This document shows positions 26,981 to 37,615 of a DNA stretch of 64,000 nt, piece after piece. How positions within the stretch are numbered: position 1 is the first letter of the stretch; the number at the start of each line of letters is the position of its first letter. A program made the translations under genes and the position numbers. The notes beneath the pieces are model-generated. The model had not been told where the DNA came from. It worked only from the letters and a program-made list of their open reading frames with translations, and did no database searches. Source of the stretch: CAWANF01 sp963783355 (GTDB lineage Bacteria; Bacteroidota; Rhodothermia; Balneolales; DATFMH01); contig CAWANF010000002.1 in assembly GCA_963783355.1 (NCBI GenBank), positions 186,001 through 250,000 of the forward strand. Direction: 5' to 3'.

Positions 26981-27033
26981 GATTTAAATAAATAAGTTTC
27001 TAAACATCGTGTCACCTAATCTATTGATTTAAA

Positions 27034-28122
27034 ATGAATTACTATAAATTATTCAGGATTTCCATGATCCTGCCGGGGATTTTAATGGCCATTTTATTTT
27101 TAACCGGTTGTCAGTCATCATCGTCAAACAACAAAGTTCCACCAGGCGCTAAACTGTCGAAAGTCGGAATCGTATTGAATATTGGAACCGCGACGGACTG
27201 GGATGGCGGTATGGTGGAATCACCGGTCGTCTGGTACGACAGCCTTCGTCAAAAGTATGGCATGGTTTATACCGGTTACCGTCTGGCTCACCCTGGTAAA
27301 ACGGGATATGCCGCCGTGGCTGATCCACATGTCGGACTGGCATGGAGCAACGATTTGATTCACTGGACCAAAGATCCCGGTAACCCGCTGTTCGGTCCAA
27401 GCGGCAAACCCGGCAGTGTCGATGCAACCGGTACATCAGGACCTTTTATGTGGTATGAAAACGGAACGTATTATTTATTTTATTTCGGACTCACGCAATC
27501 AGGCTATGAAAAGGGGCACAAGACGTTAAATTTGGCAATGAGTCACGATCTTAAAAACTGGACTCGCTATAAAGACAATCCGATTATTTCTCCTTCGGGC
27601 AAAGGCTGGCGATCGGATGCTATCTGGCACCCCAATATTGTCAAGAATAACGGGACCTATTACCTGTTTTTCAATGCCTCCGGTGTTGTTGACGGAAAGC
27701 ATGAAGAACGAACCGGCTATGCTACTTCCAAAGATTTATTGCACTGGACCGTTGATGACAAAAATTCGCCCATCTTATCAGGCAGCGGTATCAAAGGACA
27801 CTGGGATTCATCCGGACGTGCCGGTGACCCGAGTGTATATCGAATTGGCAATACCTGGTATATGGCCTGGTACAGCTGGGACCGTGTTCATACCAGCGAT
27901 GGACTGGCCATGACCGATGCCGCTCATTTCCCGCTTGGCTGGAAACCATATAAAGGAAATCCGGTCCTGACGGTAGGCGCTCCCGGTTCGTTTGACGGAT
28001 TACATGCCGGCAAACCCTTCATCTTCCTTACTAAGGATCGGTATTTCCATTTCTACACGGCCGTCGATACCGCTCAGAAAAGGGAAATAGCGCTGGCTGT
28101 GTGGCCACCCTTAAAGAACTGA
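27034..28122 (+). CDS. Glycoside hydrolase-like lipoprotein, five-bladed propeller (GH43-type)
   Basis: 362 residues with a lipoprotein signal (ILMAILFLTGC). The rest has the repeating blade pattern of GH43/GH32/GH130-like proteins: DGGMVESPVVWYD, SNDLIHWTKDPGNPLF, WYENGTYYLFYFG, SHDLKNWTRYKDNPII, SDAIWHPNIVKNNGTYYLFF, AGDPSVYRIGNTWYMAWY, and FDGLHAGKPFIF. Acidic residues fit the propeller active site (Asp in the first and third blades, Glu less certain). Substrates of this group range from arabinans and xylans to mannosides; I cannot choose. Anchored in the outer or inner membrane, it ends at a terminator shared with the S9 gene. Confidence 0.78.
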   Translation: MNYYKLFRISMILPGILMAILFLTGCQSSSSNNKVPPGAKLSKVGIVLNIGTATDWDGGMVESPVVWYDSLRQKYGMVYTGYRLAHPGKTGYAAVADPHVGLAWSNDLIHWTKDPGNPLFGPSGKPGSVDATGTSGPFMWYENGTYYLFYFGLTQSGYEKGHKTLNLAMSHDLKNWTRYKDNPIISPSGKGWRSDAIWHPNIVKNNGTYYLFFNASGVVDGKHEERTGYATSKDLLHWTVDDKNSPILSGSGIKGHWDSSGRAGDPSVYRIGNTWYMAWYSWDRVHTSDGLAMTDAAHFPLGWKPYKGNPVLTVGAPGSFDGLHAGKPFIFLTKDRYFHFYTAVDTAQKREIALAVWPPLKN

Positions 28123-28134
28123 TTTTGATACAAC

Positions 28135-28161
28135 AAAAAAGGCCGTCGAAACGGCCTTTTT
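28135..28161. terminator. Bidirectional intrinsic terminator
   Basis: AAAAAGGCCGT pairs with ACGGCCTTTTT around the tetraloop CGAA, between the convergent GH43-like and S9 genes. Confidence 0.9.
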
Positions 28162-28165
28162 ATAA

Positions 28166-30981
28166 TTATTTATTGTCCTTCATCAATTTTAAACCGAGTG
28201 TCTTCCCTTTTTCAATGGCCGGAATTCCCTTAACCATCCATTCCGGAGCCGGAGCCCCTTTCAGGTAATGATCGAAATATTGCTGCATCCGGATAGTGAA
28301 GTCCATACGGTTTTGATACTTAGTCGGCCAATGTGGTTCGCCGTTATAATCTAAGTAGCCACGCCGGTTTATGCAAACGTGCGCAATGCCAGGAAAAATT
28401 CAATTCCCTGGTACCACGGCACTGCTGTATCATGGTCGTTGCATAAAATCAACAATGGAGTCTCGATTTTATCGGCAAAATAGACCGGGGAATTGTTTAT
28501 ATATCGCAATGGATACTGCCATAATGTGCCACCGATACGGCTTTGCGTCTTCTCATATTGAAATTCACGACTCATGCCGGATCCCCAGCGAATGCCTCCA
28601 TACGCACTGATCATATCCGAAACAGGAGCGCCGGATTCTGCTGCCTTAAACATATTAGTCTGCGTTACAAGATAGGCAACCTGGTAACCACCCCAACTGT
28701 GACCCTGAACACCGATATTTTTGGTATCTACGAATCCTTTGTCGATGATGTGAAGTGTACCGGGCATAATGGCATCGAGGGCGCTCTGACCGGGATAACC
28801 CACTTTATACGGAATATCCGGGACAAAAATGAGATAACCACGGCTGGCATAAAACGAGAAATTGATAATGGAACGACCTGGTGCAGGTGTCCAGTAACGG
28901 TGCAGGTAATCGGAATTCCTTTCATAGAAATAGACGATCATCGGGTATTTTTTGTGTGGATCAAAATTATCCGGTTCATACAATATCCCCTGCAACGGTT
29001 TGCCGTCCATGGAAGTGAAGTTAACCAAATGTGCCGAACCCCACAGGTAATCAGACTGCTGTGGATTGACATCCGACATACGTTTCATTTGGCTAAAATC
29101 CATCCCGGAGACCCATAAATTCGGGAATTTTTGAAATGTTTCGCGGGTAAAAAGCAATTCATTCGAATCTTTTGCTTTAACCGGACGTGAAAAGGTTTCG
29201 TCATTTAATACCAGTTTTTCAGGTTTCTGAGAACCATCAACCTGATCCCTGTAAAAGCCATCTTTTTTAGAATAAATATTGAATGCGGAAAGCAACATCG
29301 ATTTAGACGGATCGATAAACTTCTCATCCCGATCGAGACGAATATACCGGAAACGAAGCGAATCCTTGCGTCCTATACCTTCCGTTATATTGCGGGGTGC
29401 TTTTTTGCCTGAAGGATCCGTTTCCCAAATATCAAATCGATCATAAACGAGAAATGCTTTGTCATCTTTTGTCCAACCCGCACCACCATAAGGATTGGGT
29501 TTGTATGGCCAGTCGTGCAATTCATTATAAACCGGGTATGGAATATTCTTCGTCAGGTTTATGACTTTCCGGTTTTTGACATCCATTGCAAACCAGGCCA
29601 GTTTATCGCGATTCCACCAGTCGATATACTTTGCATCCGGGGATAATCCCGCTCCGGATTGTAATTTTTTAAGAACCATATCACGTTTACCGGTCTTCAC
29701 ATTCACCAGGTAAATATCGTAATAAGACGGATAATCCCATGAAATTTGCTGGCGATACGGCATATTGGATAAGCCGACGGCAATATCGGCATCACCTTCT
29801 TTACCCACACGGACCGTTGGCAATGATTCATCAGCCAATTGAACGATTTTATCTTTTTTGATCTCCACGACTGCAAGGTACGTCCGGCGTTCTTCCTCCT
29901 TCAATTCCACTTTTTGTTGAGGCTGAATGAGCGGGTCGGTCCAGCTCCATAAATCCAAAACTACTTTTTCATCATCCGGAGTTTTTTTCTCAGGCTCTGG
30001 TGCAGGTTTAGGCTTTGTACCGAAATAAACTCTTTTCCCGTTTTTTGAGAAAGAAACATTACCGTATTTACTAACCCACCATCCTTCCGGAATACCGTTT
30101 GATTTTTCTGTGGCGAGCATTTTAGTATCGCCTTTCGACAGATTCCGATAATACAGGGCATAGACCGGTTGTTTTGCTGTATGATCCTTCATATCGGATA
30201 GAAAAGCCAATTGCCTGCCGGTGTCGTCAAAAACCAGTTTGGAATATTTGCCCGGTCCTTTCAAAACCGGTAATTCCTGCCCTGATTTCAAATCAACAAT
30301 ATAGACGCCGTTTTGCAGAGTATCTTTTGAAGCACGGCTAAAAGCCAGGTAAGCACCATTTTTAGTAAAGAGATAATTATTCACAAATGGAAATGTACGT
30401 TCTTTGCCGTCAGACAGTCTTCTGAGGACCAATTCCGTACCTTCATCTATCTTCTTCTTTTTTCCCTTTTTCTCAACTTTCGAAGTATCATTTTCTGAAG
30501 TTTTGCCACTTAATTGATAGGCCAGCCATTCTCCGTTTTCTTCGGGCATTTTATAGGATCTGACATTAGCAATCCTGACGACGGCACCATTCGATAAATT
30601 GATAATAGCCAGTGAATCTTTCGGTAAATCGGGACCTTTCTTCTTTGCCCGTTTTGCTTTTTTTACAGAATCGACCTGGGCTTTGATTATTGAAATTACG
30701 AATTTTGAATTGGCGCTGAATCGTGCAGAATCACCCCTGGTTATTTGGTAGTTAAGATTATTTGTCAACGATTTTACTTTCAGCATTCCATCATGTTCCT
30801 CAGGCGAGTAGGAATACAATAACCATTGGCCATTATTTGAAATAAGTTTTTCTGTGATCCGGTTCCATTTGGCATAATCCGTATGATCCAGTGGTTTTTT
30901 TTGAGCATAAGCACGCATTGTACCTATGCTAAAAAAAACGATAAGCATGAGCCGCACAGTCTTTTGGCTGAGATGCTTCAT
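28166..30981 (-). pseudogene. S9 prolyl-oligopeptidase-type exported peptidase, frameshifted near the C-terminus
   Basis: The main frame (30981 to 28369, 870 residues) has a signal peptide (MLIVFFSIGTMRAYAQ), a long beta-propeller part, and an alpha/beta hydrolase domain with Ser in GVQGHSWGGYQ and Asp in LCNDHDTAVPW. It then stops early. Two single extra bases, at 28380 and 28352, bring the reading back to the expected tail, which contains the catalytic His in NGEPHWPTKYQNRMDF and the usual family end (PEWMVKGIPAIEKGKT), stopping at 28166. As given, the protein lacks its catalytic His and would be inactive. Either a decaying gene or an assembly error. AAAGGAGGG precedes the start. Confidence 0.85.
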
Positions 30982-31130
30982 AGTACGTTCCCTCCTTTTG
31001 ATGTTCTTACAGTCCTAAAAATTGTTAAGAGTAGCTAAGATATTACCCCTCATTTGAATAACATTCCGAGCTCTTGTTCCTGGGGTATAATAACGAGAAT
31101 GAGATTTAAAAAACAGACATTATGTATGAG

Positions 31131-31272
<142 letters not shown>

Positions 31273-31336
31273 AAGTAATCTCCTATTTTCCTATCTTCAA
31301 TGACACATTCTTTTTACCTATAAACTTGATAAGATT

Positions 31337-32311
31337 ATGAAATATCGGACATTAGGCCGGACCGGCATGAAGGTTTCTGCAATTGGATTCGGGGCCTGGG
31401 CCATCGGGGGAGGCTGGGGTGATCAAAACGACAACGACTCCATCAAAGCGCTTCATAAAGCACTGGATTCCGGGATCAACTTTATCGACACGGCGGCAGG
31501 TTATGGTAATGGAAGGAGTGAAAAAGTCATAGCCCGGGTTCTCAGGGAACGCAAAGAAAAAGTATTTGTCGCAACTAAGACTCCTCCGGCAGCAGGAATT
31601 TGGCCTCCATCGCCCTATTGTACGATAGATGATCGTTATTCAGAAAAATATATTAGAGAAAATGTAGAGGAACGCCTGCGCAATCTGAATACCGATTGTA
31701 TCGATATTCTGCAATTACATACCTGGACCCGTGCATGGAATGCCAATCCCCGGCCACTGGATACCCTCAAGAAGCTACAGGATGAAGGTAAAATACGTTA
31801 TATAGGGATTTCCACACCGGAACAGGACCAAAACAGTGTCGTAGAACTGATGAAAAAAGGATACCTGGATGTCGTTCAGGTCATCTATAATATATTTGAC
31901 CAGGAACCGGCCGCAGAGTTATTACCTGTGGCCCAGGAACATAACGTCGGCATTATCGTTCGTGTTGCCTTTGATGAAGGCTCATTAACCGGGAAATTCC
32001 ATGAAGGATATACTTTTAGAGAAGGAGATTTCCGGAATAATTATTTTGCCGGTGATCGTATGGAAAGAACCGTTCGTCGTGTGGGAAAAATAAAAGAAGA
32101 AATTAAAGATACCGACCTGACGATGCCGCAGCTTGCACTTAAATTTTCACTTTCTCATCCTGCCGTCAGTACGGTTATTACCGGTATTCGAAACGAATGG
32201 CAGGCGGAAGCCAATGCACAATCATCGGATCTACCCGATCTATCACAGGACTTGCTCGTACGTCTTCGTAAATATAACTGGAGAAGAGGCGTATGGTATT
32301 CCGGGAAGTAA
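31337..32311 (+). CDS. Aldo/keto reductase
   Basis: 324 residues with the AKR tetrad: Asp and Tyr in FIDTAAGYGNGRSE, Lys in FVATK, His in LQLHTW. The N-terminal MKYRTLGRTGMKVSAIGFG and the C-terminal VSTVITGIRNEWQAEAN (NADPH site) are standard for the general-stress/oxidoreductase type of AKR. It would reduce an aldehyde, ketone or sugar with NAD(P)H in the cytoplasm. The gene stands alone, with heptamer repeats upstream. Possible link to sugar-acid metabolism of the flanking lyase genes is only by position. Confidence 0.9.
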   Translation: MKYRTLGRTGMKVSAIGFGAWAIGGGWGDQNDNDSIKALHKALDSGINFIDTAAGYGNGRSEKVIARVLRERKEKVFVATKTPPAAGIWPPSPYCTIDDRYSEKYIRENVEERLRNLNTDCIDILQLHTWTRAWNANPRPLDTLKKLQDEGKIRYIGISTPEQDQNSVVELMKKGYLDVVQVIYNIFDQEPAAELLPVAQEHNVGIIVRVAFDEGSLTGKFHEGYTFREGDFRNNYFAGDRMERTVRRVGKIKEEIKDTDLTMPQLALKFSLSHPAVSTVITGIRNEWQAEANAQSSDLPDLSQDLLVRLRKYNWRRGVWYSGK

Positions 32312-32491
32312 CAGTCTGACCTAAATTGAGTCGTTTACTTATCCGTATAATCCTTTAATCCGCCTAATCCGTGATTCTTACACAAAAAATAAACACAAAG
32401 AGCACCAAAGAACACGAAGTTTAATTTTACCGGCTGTCTCTTCTCCGCGTCCTCTGTGGTTTAATTAAAAACTTCAAATGACACGCCCGTT

Positions 32492-32513
32492 ATGGTTCGA
32501 CTCCGCTCACCAT
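32492..32513 (+). repeat. 22-bp palindromic repeat, copy 2
   Basis: ATGGT...ACCAT with a 12-base centre, flanked by CGCC (32484-32488 region) and GGCG, extending the dyad. Just before it, a stretch ending in GTGGTTTAATTAA recurs at 35325-35345. Confidence 0.6.
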
Positions 32514-32530
32514 GACAGGCGTAACGGAAT

Positions 32531-34996
32531 TCATTTCTTGAAATAATAAATCTGACCGGGCTGCAAATCAGATTGAATAACGCCATTTCCATCTAACATC
32601 TTCACTCCTTCTTTGCCCGCATTATAAGTTAATACGGTATTTCCATCCCGGTTTATATTCAGCTTTAAAAGCTTTACCGGTTTTTGTATGTATGAGTCAA
32701 CATAGATTTCCCAGCCATTTTCTGTCCTCTTGAGATAACCCTCTGCCGGTTGATCGAACGAGATGGAACAGGCAGACTGCTTTTGGTTAAAATGAACTGT
32801 TGAAGTATTCATAAAAATAACTTCACTGATATTGCCGTCTTTCGTGCGAATCCAGTTCCCTTTCTCATAAACCGTTTTTTGATAGGGTTTGGGCATATTC
32901 CGATGGGTTCCATTCAAAATAATCCCGAATATCTCCTGTTTGTTTTATTTTCTATGATGTATTTCCACCATGAAATGAGATTTCGCCTTTTCAAGCCATT
33001 TGACGGACATCGGTTCCGGATGTTTATTCTTTGAGGGCGAGAAAACTCTAACAGCATAATATGGAAGATCAACCTTTCCTGAAAACAATAGCGCAGGTGC
33101 CGGGTAACAATGATTCGGATCGTATTTTGAGTGATTTCCAAACGTTCCAACCCATCCGCGACCGCCATTTTTCCAGTCTATATTATTATTTGGCATCGGG
33201 AAAGTAGTGCCTGGAAATGTTGTGTCGCCGATAATAACTTTGGGCCGAAGGTCACCTGGAGTTGAAGCAATATGTAAATCGGCTCCATTTGAAGCTTTTG
33301 CCAAAATTCCATCCTTTTTAATCAAAACAGTATCATCTTTCCAGAATTGAAAATTGCTTTCAACTTTATGGAAACCTTTTCCTTTTATAGCATCGAATAT
33401 CAGCCAGTATTCACCTTTTTTATAAAAGATAGTCCGGCGGGCAACCACTTTTACCCCGGAACTCTCAAAATGATACTGTCCCTCCAGGAAATCATACTCC
33501 GGGTTGGTCACCCAACGGTTGGAAAGTACATCAAATTCATAATGCTGATTCCAGCCCGCATTCTCATCCATTCCATCAACGGTAAAGTTGTTATGAAGAA
33601 ATCCGAATCTGAGGTTGTATCGCGGGCCAGGTTCGGTAGAATGATAGATGGCTGTTCCCGGATCGACAATAAAATCAGCGCCATCTGCCGATAAAGTAAT
33701 ACTCAGTTTGTCTCCATGCTGATGATTAGTACCAAACGGACCGGCATCCATGCTAAGGTATTGACCATCACGGTTCCAGTTGTCCCGCATAGCATAATAG
33801 CCGCTCAGGTAATATGGATTCGATTTCTTTGGATATGATAAGAAATCCGGCGGATCCTTTGGAATATCTGAATTGGCGATTGATAACAAGTCTTTTTTAT
33901 CGAACAATTTTCCGGCTCTTCTCAGCAAATCGTCCCGTATATCATATTCACCGTGATCACCATAACGAGGCAGGCTCCGGTCGGGTTTCATCAATCCTAC
34001 ATGTCCATATACTACCTTCAGCAAAGCATCACCAAGATCCTTATCCCTTTCTTTCATTGGCAACCCTTCGTAAATACCCAAACATTGTTTCAGGACAGCT
34101 GCCGAATATCCCAGGGTCAGTTCTACCGAAACTTCGCCCGGATAAAAATATGTATTCACAAAGAATCGAAAATCATTTTTTGCCAGGTTTTTCCAATATA
34201 AACCATGTCTGGCTTCAGGGAAGTTAAGCCCGGAATACAAAATGGCACGAATATTACCAAGGGTACCGTTGTGAAGTCCCAGCTGCATTCGGGGCACCAG
34301 CCAGTCAATTTCATTCCAAATGTGAAGCAGAACCTGCAGGTAATCGGCATTACTCAATGAAGGCGATCTTCTCAGCACATGAAGAGCATCGATCCAGCGT
34401 CCCATTCTCCATTGCAGCAACACCCAATTCCATGGATTCGTCACATAATCATCCTGAACAGTAAAACCGGCAGCCTTACTGATGGGTACATGGTGTACAA
34501 AATCCATCATATCCCGAACTATCGCCTTCGCATACTTTTCGTTGTGTGTTTGCCGGTACGCGGGAACTAAATACCGAAATTGTGGAAAACGGGCCAATGT
34601 CTTTACTTTCTTTGTTGAACTGAACCAGGGCAGATTTTTCCCAAATTTCTCAGTCCCATAAGTGCTGAAAATCATGTGTTGGGCAGCACTGTCGGCTTTT
34701 GCCAAATCAGATTGACTCCATTTTCCGGCGGGAAGAAACCATAATGGTTCGGGATAGGACTTGTTTCTGAAATAACCGGCAAGAATTTTGATTTTTTTCT
34801 GATCAGATATCTTATTCCCGGCTTTGTTCAATAATTGAGCAGGACGGCTTTCCGGATTCAAATGCTTAATGAACGATTGCAGCCAATCGGTGGAATTGTT
34901 TTGAGCATGTACCGAACCAGCAACTGACAACAATAATACATTCAGAATGAATGAGACGAATACGGTTCGGAATTGGCGAAAAATGGAATCCCCCAT
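32531..34996 (-). pseudogene. Heparinase II/III-like polysaccharide lyase interrupted by an in-frame TAA
   Basis: The first 683 codons (34996-32945) give a signal peptide (LLLSVAGSVHAQ), a helical alginate-lyase-like barrel (about 40-400) and a beta-sandwich with the NHQHGDKLSI segment holding the typical His. The frame then meets TAA at 32945-32947 (…HHRK-stop) and continues open in the same frame for 137 more codons to 32531, starting NKQEIFGIILNGTH, which reads as continuing beta strands. No ribosome site precedes the second part. The total of 821 residues suits a multi-domain lyase. So a nonsense mutation, stop readthrough or base error splits one gene. It would cleave uronic-acid polymers in the periplasm or outside. 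Confidence 0.8.
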
Positions 34997-35137
34997 TGCT
35001 AATATTTTTTTTAATTGAGACGACTGATGTTATTCGTTTATTTAAAGATAAATTTTGCGAAAGTAAAGAATGGAACACTGATTACGCAGACTGGACGGAT
35101 TTATACGGAGTATGGTAGAGCTGAGAGCTGAGACTAA

Positions 35138-35172
35138 AAGCTGAAAGCTGAAAGCTGAAAGCTGAAAGCTGA
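35138..35172. repeat. Five tandem copies of AAGCTGA
   Basis: Perfect heptamers, preceded by two GAGCTGA units. The unit is a one-base variant of the AGCTGAG array at 39261-39302. Confidence 0.85.
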
Positions 35173-35225
35173 AAAATCTGCAGAATTGTTTTTAATCTCA
35201 AATAAAACCTATCGCTATGCCTGTC

Positions 35226-35247
35226 ATGGTTCGGTTCCGCACACCAT
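35226..35247 (+). repeat. 22-bp palindromic repeat, copy 3
   Basis: Arms extend here to a perfect 9-bp stem TGTCATGGT/ACCATGACA (35222-35230 with 35243-35251), so the element shares GTCAT/ATGAC ends with the longer repeats near 56-59 kb. Confidence 0.65.
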
Positions 35248-35483
35248 GACATTTCTTTACCCGATTTTCATGACAGGACTTTGGCTTGTTACACATCCCT
35301 GTTTTCCCTCTGTGCCTACCCTGTGTCCCTTGTGGTTTAATTAATATTCGATGCTAAACGAATTAATTTACCAGTCTTGCAAAAGTTTATATGAAAAAGT
35401 GAAAGCGAGGTACTATATTCAACCTAAGCAATTGTAGATCAGTCAAAACAGTGTCAATTATTTAATTTCTAACCCTTCTTATT

Positions 35484-37530
35484 ATGCTTTCGAGAAGAGA
35501 TTTTATCCAAATGGGGGGAATCACCCTTGCGGGATTGTTTCTACCCGTTAAACCGGGGTTGATTGGTAGTTTCTTTGATCAAAAAGAGTGGCTTCTATTC
35601 GATAAAGACCAATTACCTAACCTTCGCAAGAATTTTAAATCCGAACCGGTTTTTGAACCACTCAGGAAAAAACTTTCCGGATACGATTACAAATCCAAAT
35701 ATCATTTCCTGGAAAAGGAAGTCCGATATAATGATCAGTTAAATGACATCATGAACGTCTGCAACATCATTGCAGATATGAGTTTTTACTTCGCCATGAC
35801 AGGTAATGAAGAAGCAAAAAACCTGGCCATTGCAGGTATTGAATCACTCATGAAATTCCAACAATGGGATTATTTCATGGAAGCTCATAAATATATCATT
35901 GGCCTTCAGAGAGCTCCTCTGGCAACTCTTACCCTTTCTGTTGGGCTGGAATGGCTTGAAGATGTCATTTCGCCATCTAAAAAACGGGAATGGATCAAGA
36001 TCATGGGAGAACGCGGAGTTGAGCCATGTTTCCGCTCTGTCTATGGAATGCGATATCCCAAAAGAGTTGTGGGCTGGTCTTTTGATCCGCAGAAGTACCT
36101 ATTTGAAAGTCCGTCCGGGTGATCGCACAGAAGATTTATCACACTGGCCCTGGATACTGAACTCTACCAATTTGAAAGCGGTCCCCACAACCGGATTAAT
36201 ACTTGGGGCATTGGCTTACGAAAATGAATTTGGCAAAAGCAAAGATACGGAACGCTGGATTGAACAGGGTATTTACACATTTAAAACTTTGAAACACTTG
36301 TATATGCCGGATGGCTCTTACCCTGAAGGTGTATCCTATTCCGACTACACTTCAATCCATGTTGCAGAATCTACTTCAGTGTTAAAAAGGAAACTTGGCC
36401 AGGATTTTACAGATATGGTTAACTGGGAAGGTTACGCCAAATATCTTCGTGAGATGTCCATGCCGACCTATGAATCCATGAGTGCTATTGCTAATTTTGG
36501 AGACAATGTTAGCAATGCTTCTTCCGATGTCCCATTTTGGGTGGCCAGACGGTTCGGTGATCAACAAGCGCAATGGATGGGTGAAACGCTTGCACGGCAA
36601 CAGGAAGAACTTTCTGTGGTCTGGTTTGATAATAAAGTTAAAGCCGTCCCGCCGCCACAAAAACCTTATCTCTGGAAATGCGATCTCGATTGGATTGTGG
36701 GAAGAACAGGATATGAAGTAGACGATATGGTATTAGCCATGAGAAGCGGCGGACCGGCAAATCATGAGCATGCGGATCGTAACAGCATCATTCTGAAATG
36801 CTATGGAGAAATGCTGGTGGCCGATCCTTTGCACTCACCTTATAATTTCAAGGATCCTTCCTGGATCATGCGAACAACGGTTGGCCATAGCGCTATTCTC
36901 ATCGATGGAAAAGGCCATCAGTATATCGACGGACGGGAAGGCACGAATTCATCCAAAGCTCATGCTAAAATTACCGAATGGAAGCACGAAAAGAACTATA
37001 TGTACTGGGTGAGCGATGCCACTCCGGCTTACCAAATGGTGTTGCCGGATGTTAAATCCATAACCCGGACAATCATCATGTTCCCGGGTTCCCGTACGGC
37101 CATCGTTTTGGATAAAGTGATAAAAAAAGAACATCCTTCCGATATCCAGGCCCGCTTTTTCTGCAGAAGCTACGATGGAAAAGGCAAAATCGAAGTTAAT
37201 GGAAACGGATTTAAATCGATACGTCCGCATGCCTGGTTACAGGGTATTTCGCGCGGAAGTGTCGGTATAGATTACAAGAACGGAAGACTTCCAATTCCAA
37301 AAGAAGTAGCAGAAAAGCATCCTTTTGCAGAAGTACGAACTTCGGAAAAGAGCATGGCTCCATTCCTGGTTACCGTTCTATTACCAGAACCTAAAAATGA
37401 AAACAACCTGAAGGCTGAGATAACAAAAAAAGGCCGTAATAAGTATGAGGTCGTGATCCATAGTGGTACTGGTGAAGAAAAATGTACTATTACCGACGAC
37501 GGGGCTGTTCCAGAATTCAAAATCTCTTAA
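35484..37530 (+). pseudogene. Heparinase II/III-like lyase with Tat signal, frameshifted
   Basis: The first frame (35484-36122) starts MLSRRDFIQMGGITLAGLF, a twin-arginine signal, and gives the start of the helical domain; it stops after QKYLFESPSG. The next frame takes over at about 36098 if one base is skipped (TAC-C-TAT), giving YLKVRPGDRTEDLSHW and then running to 37530 with the alpha-barrel end, GGPANHEHADRNS (His of the active region) and a beta-sandwich C-terminal domain. Joined, it is about 681 residues, normal for the family. It differs clearly from the other heparinase, so they are not recent duplicates. The single extra base may be mutation or assembly error. The amidohydrolase and MFS genes follow in the same direction. 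Confidence 0.83.
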
Positions 37531-37615
37531 AATATCAGCTAATTATAGAAAAATAGAGCCCCTACAAAAGCTTTAAATAACAACAAACAATTCGAAAAGA
37601 ACAGATTTTTTCATT

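Larger units (their letters stand above)
34997..35483. other. Divergent gap between the two heparinase genes, rich in repeats
   Basis: 487 bases with GAGCTGA twice (35118-35131), AAGCTGA five times (35138-35172), a palindrome (35222-35251) and a phrase GTGGTTTAATTAA near 35330. Promoters for both lyase genes must lie here; I cannot place them. Confidence 0.6.

Noticed and set aside
32531..32917. Separate small gene after heparinase 1
   Set aside because: Same frame as the lyase, no ribosome site, content continues its beta-sandwich; treated as part of one broken gene.
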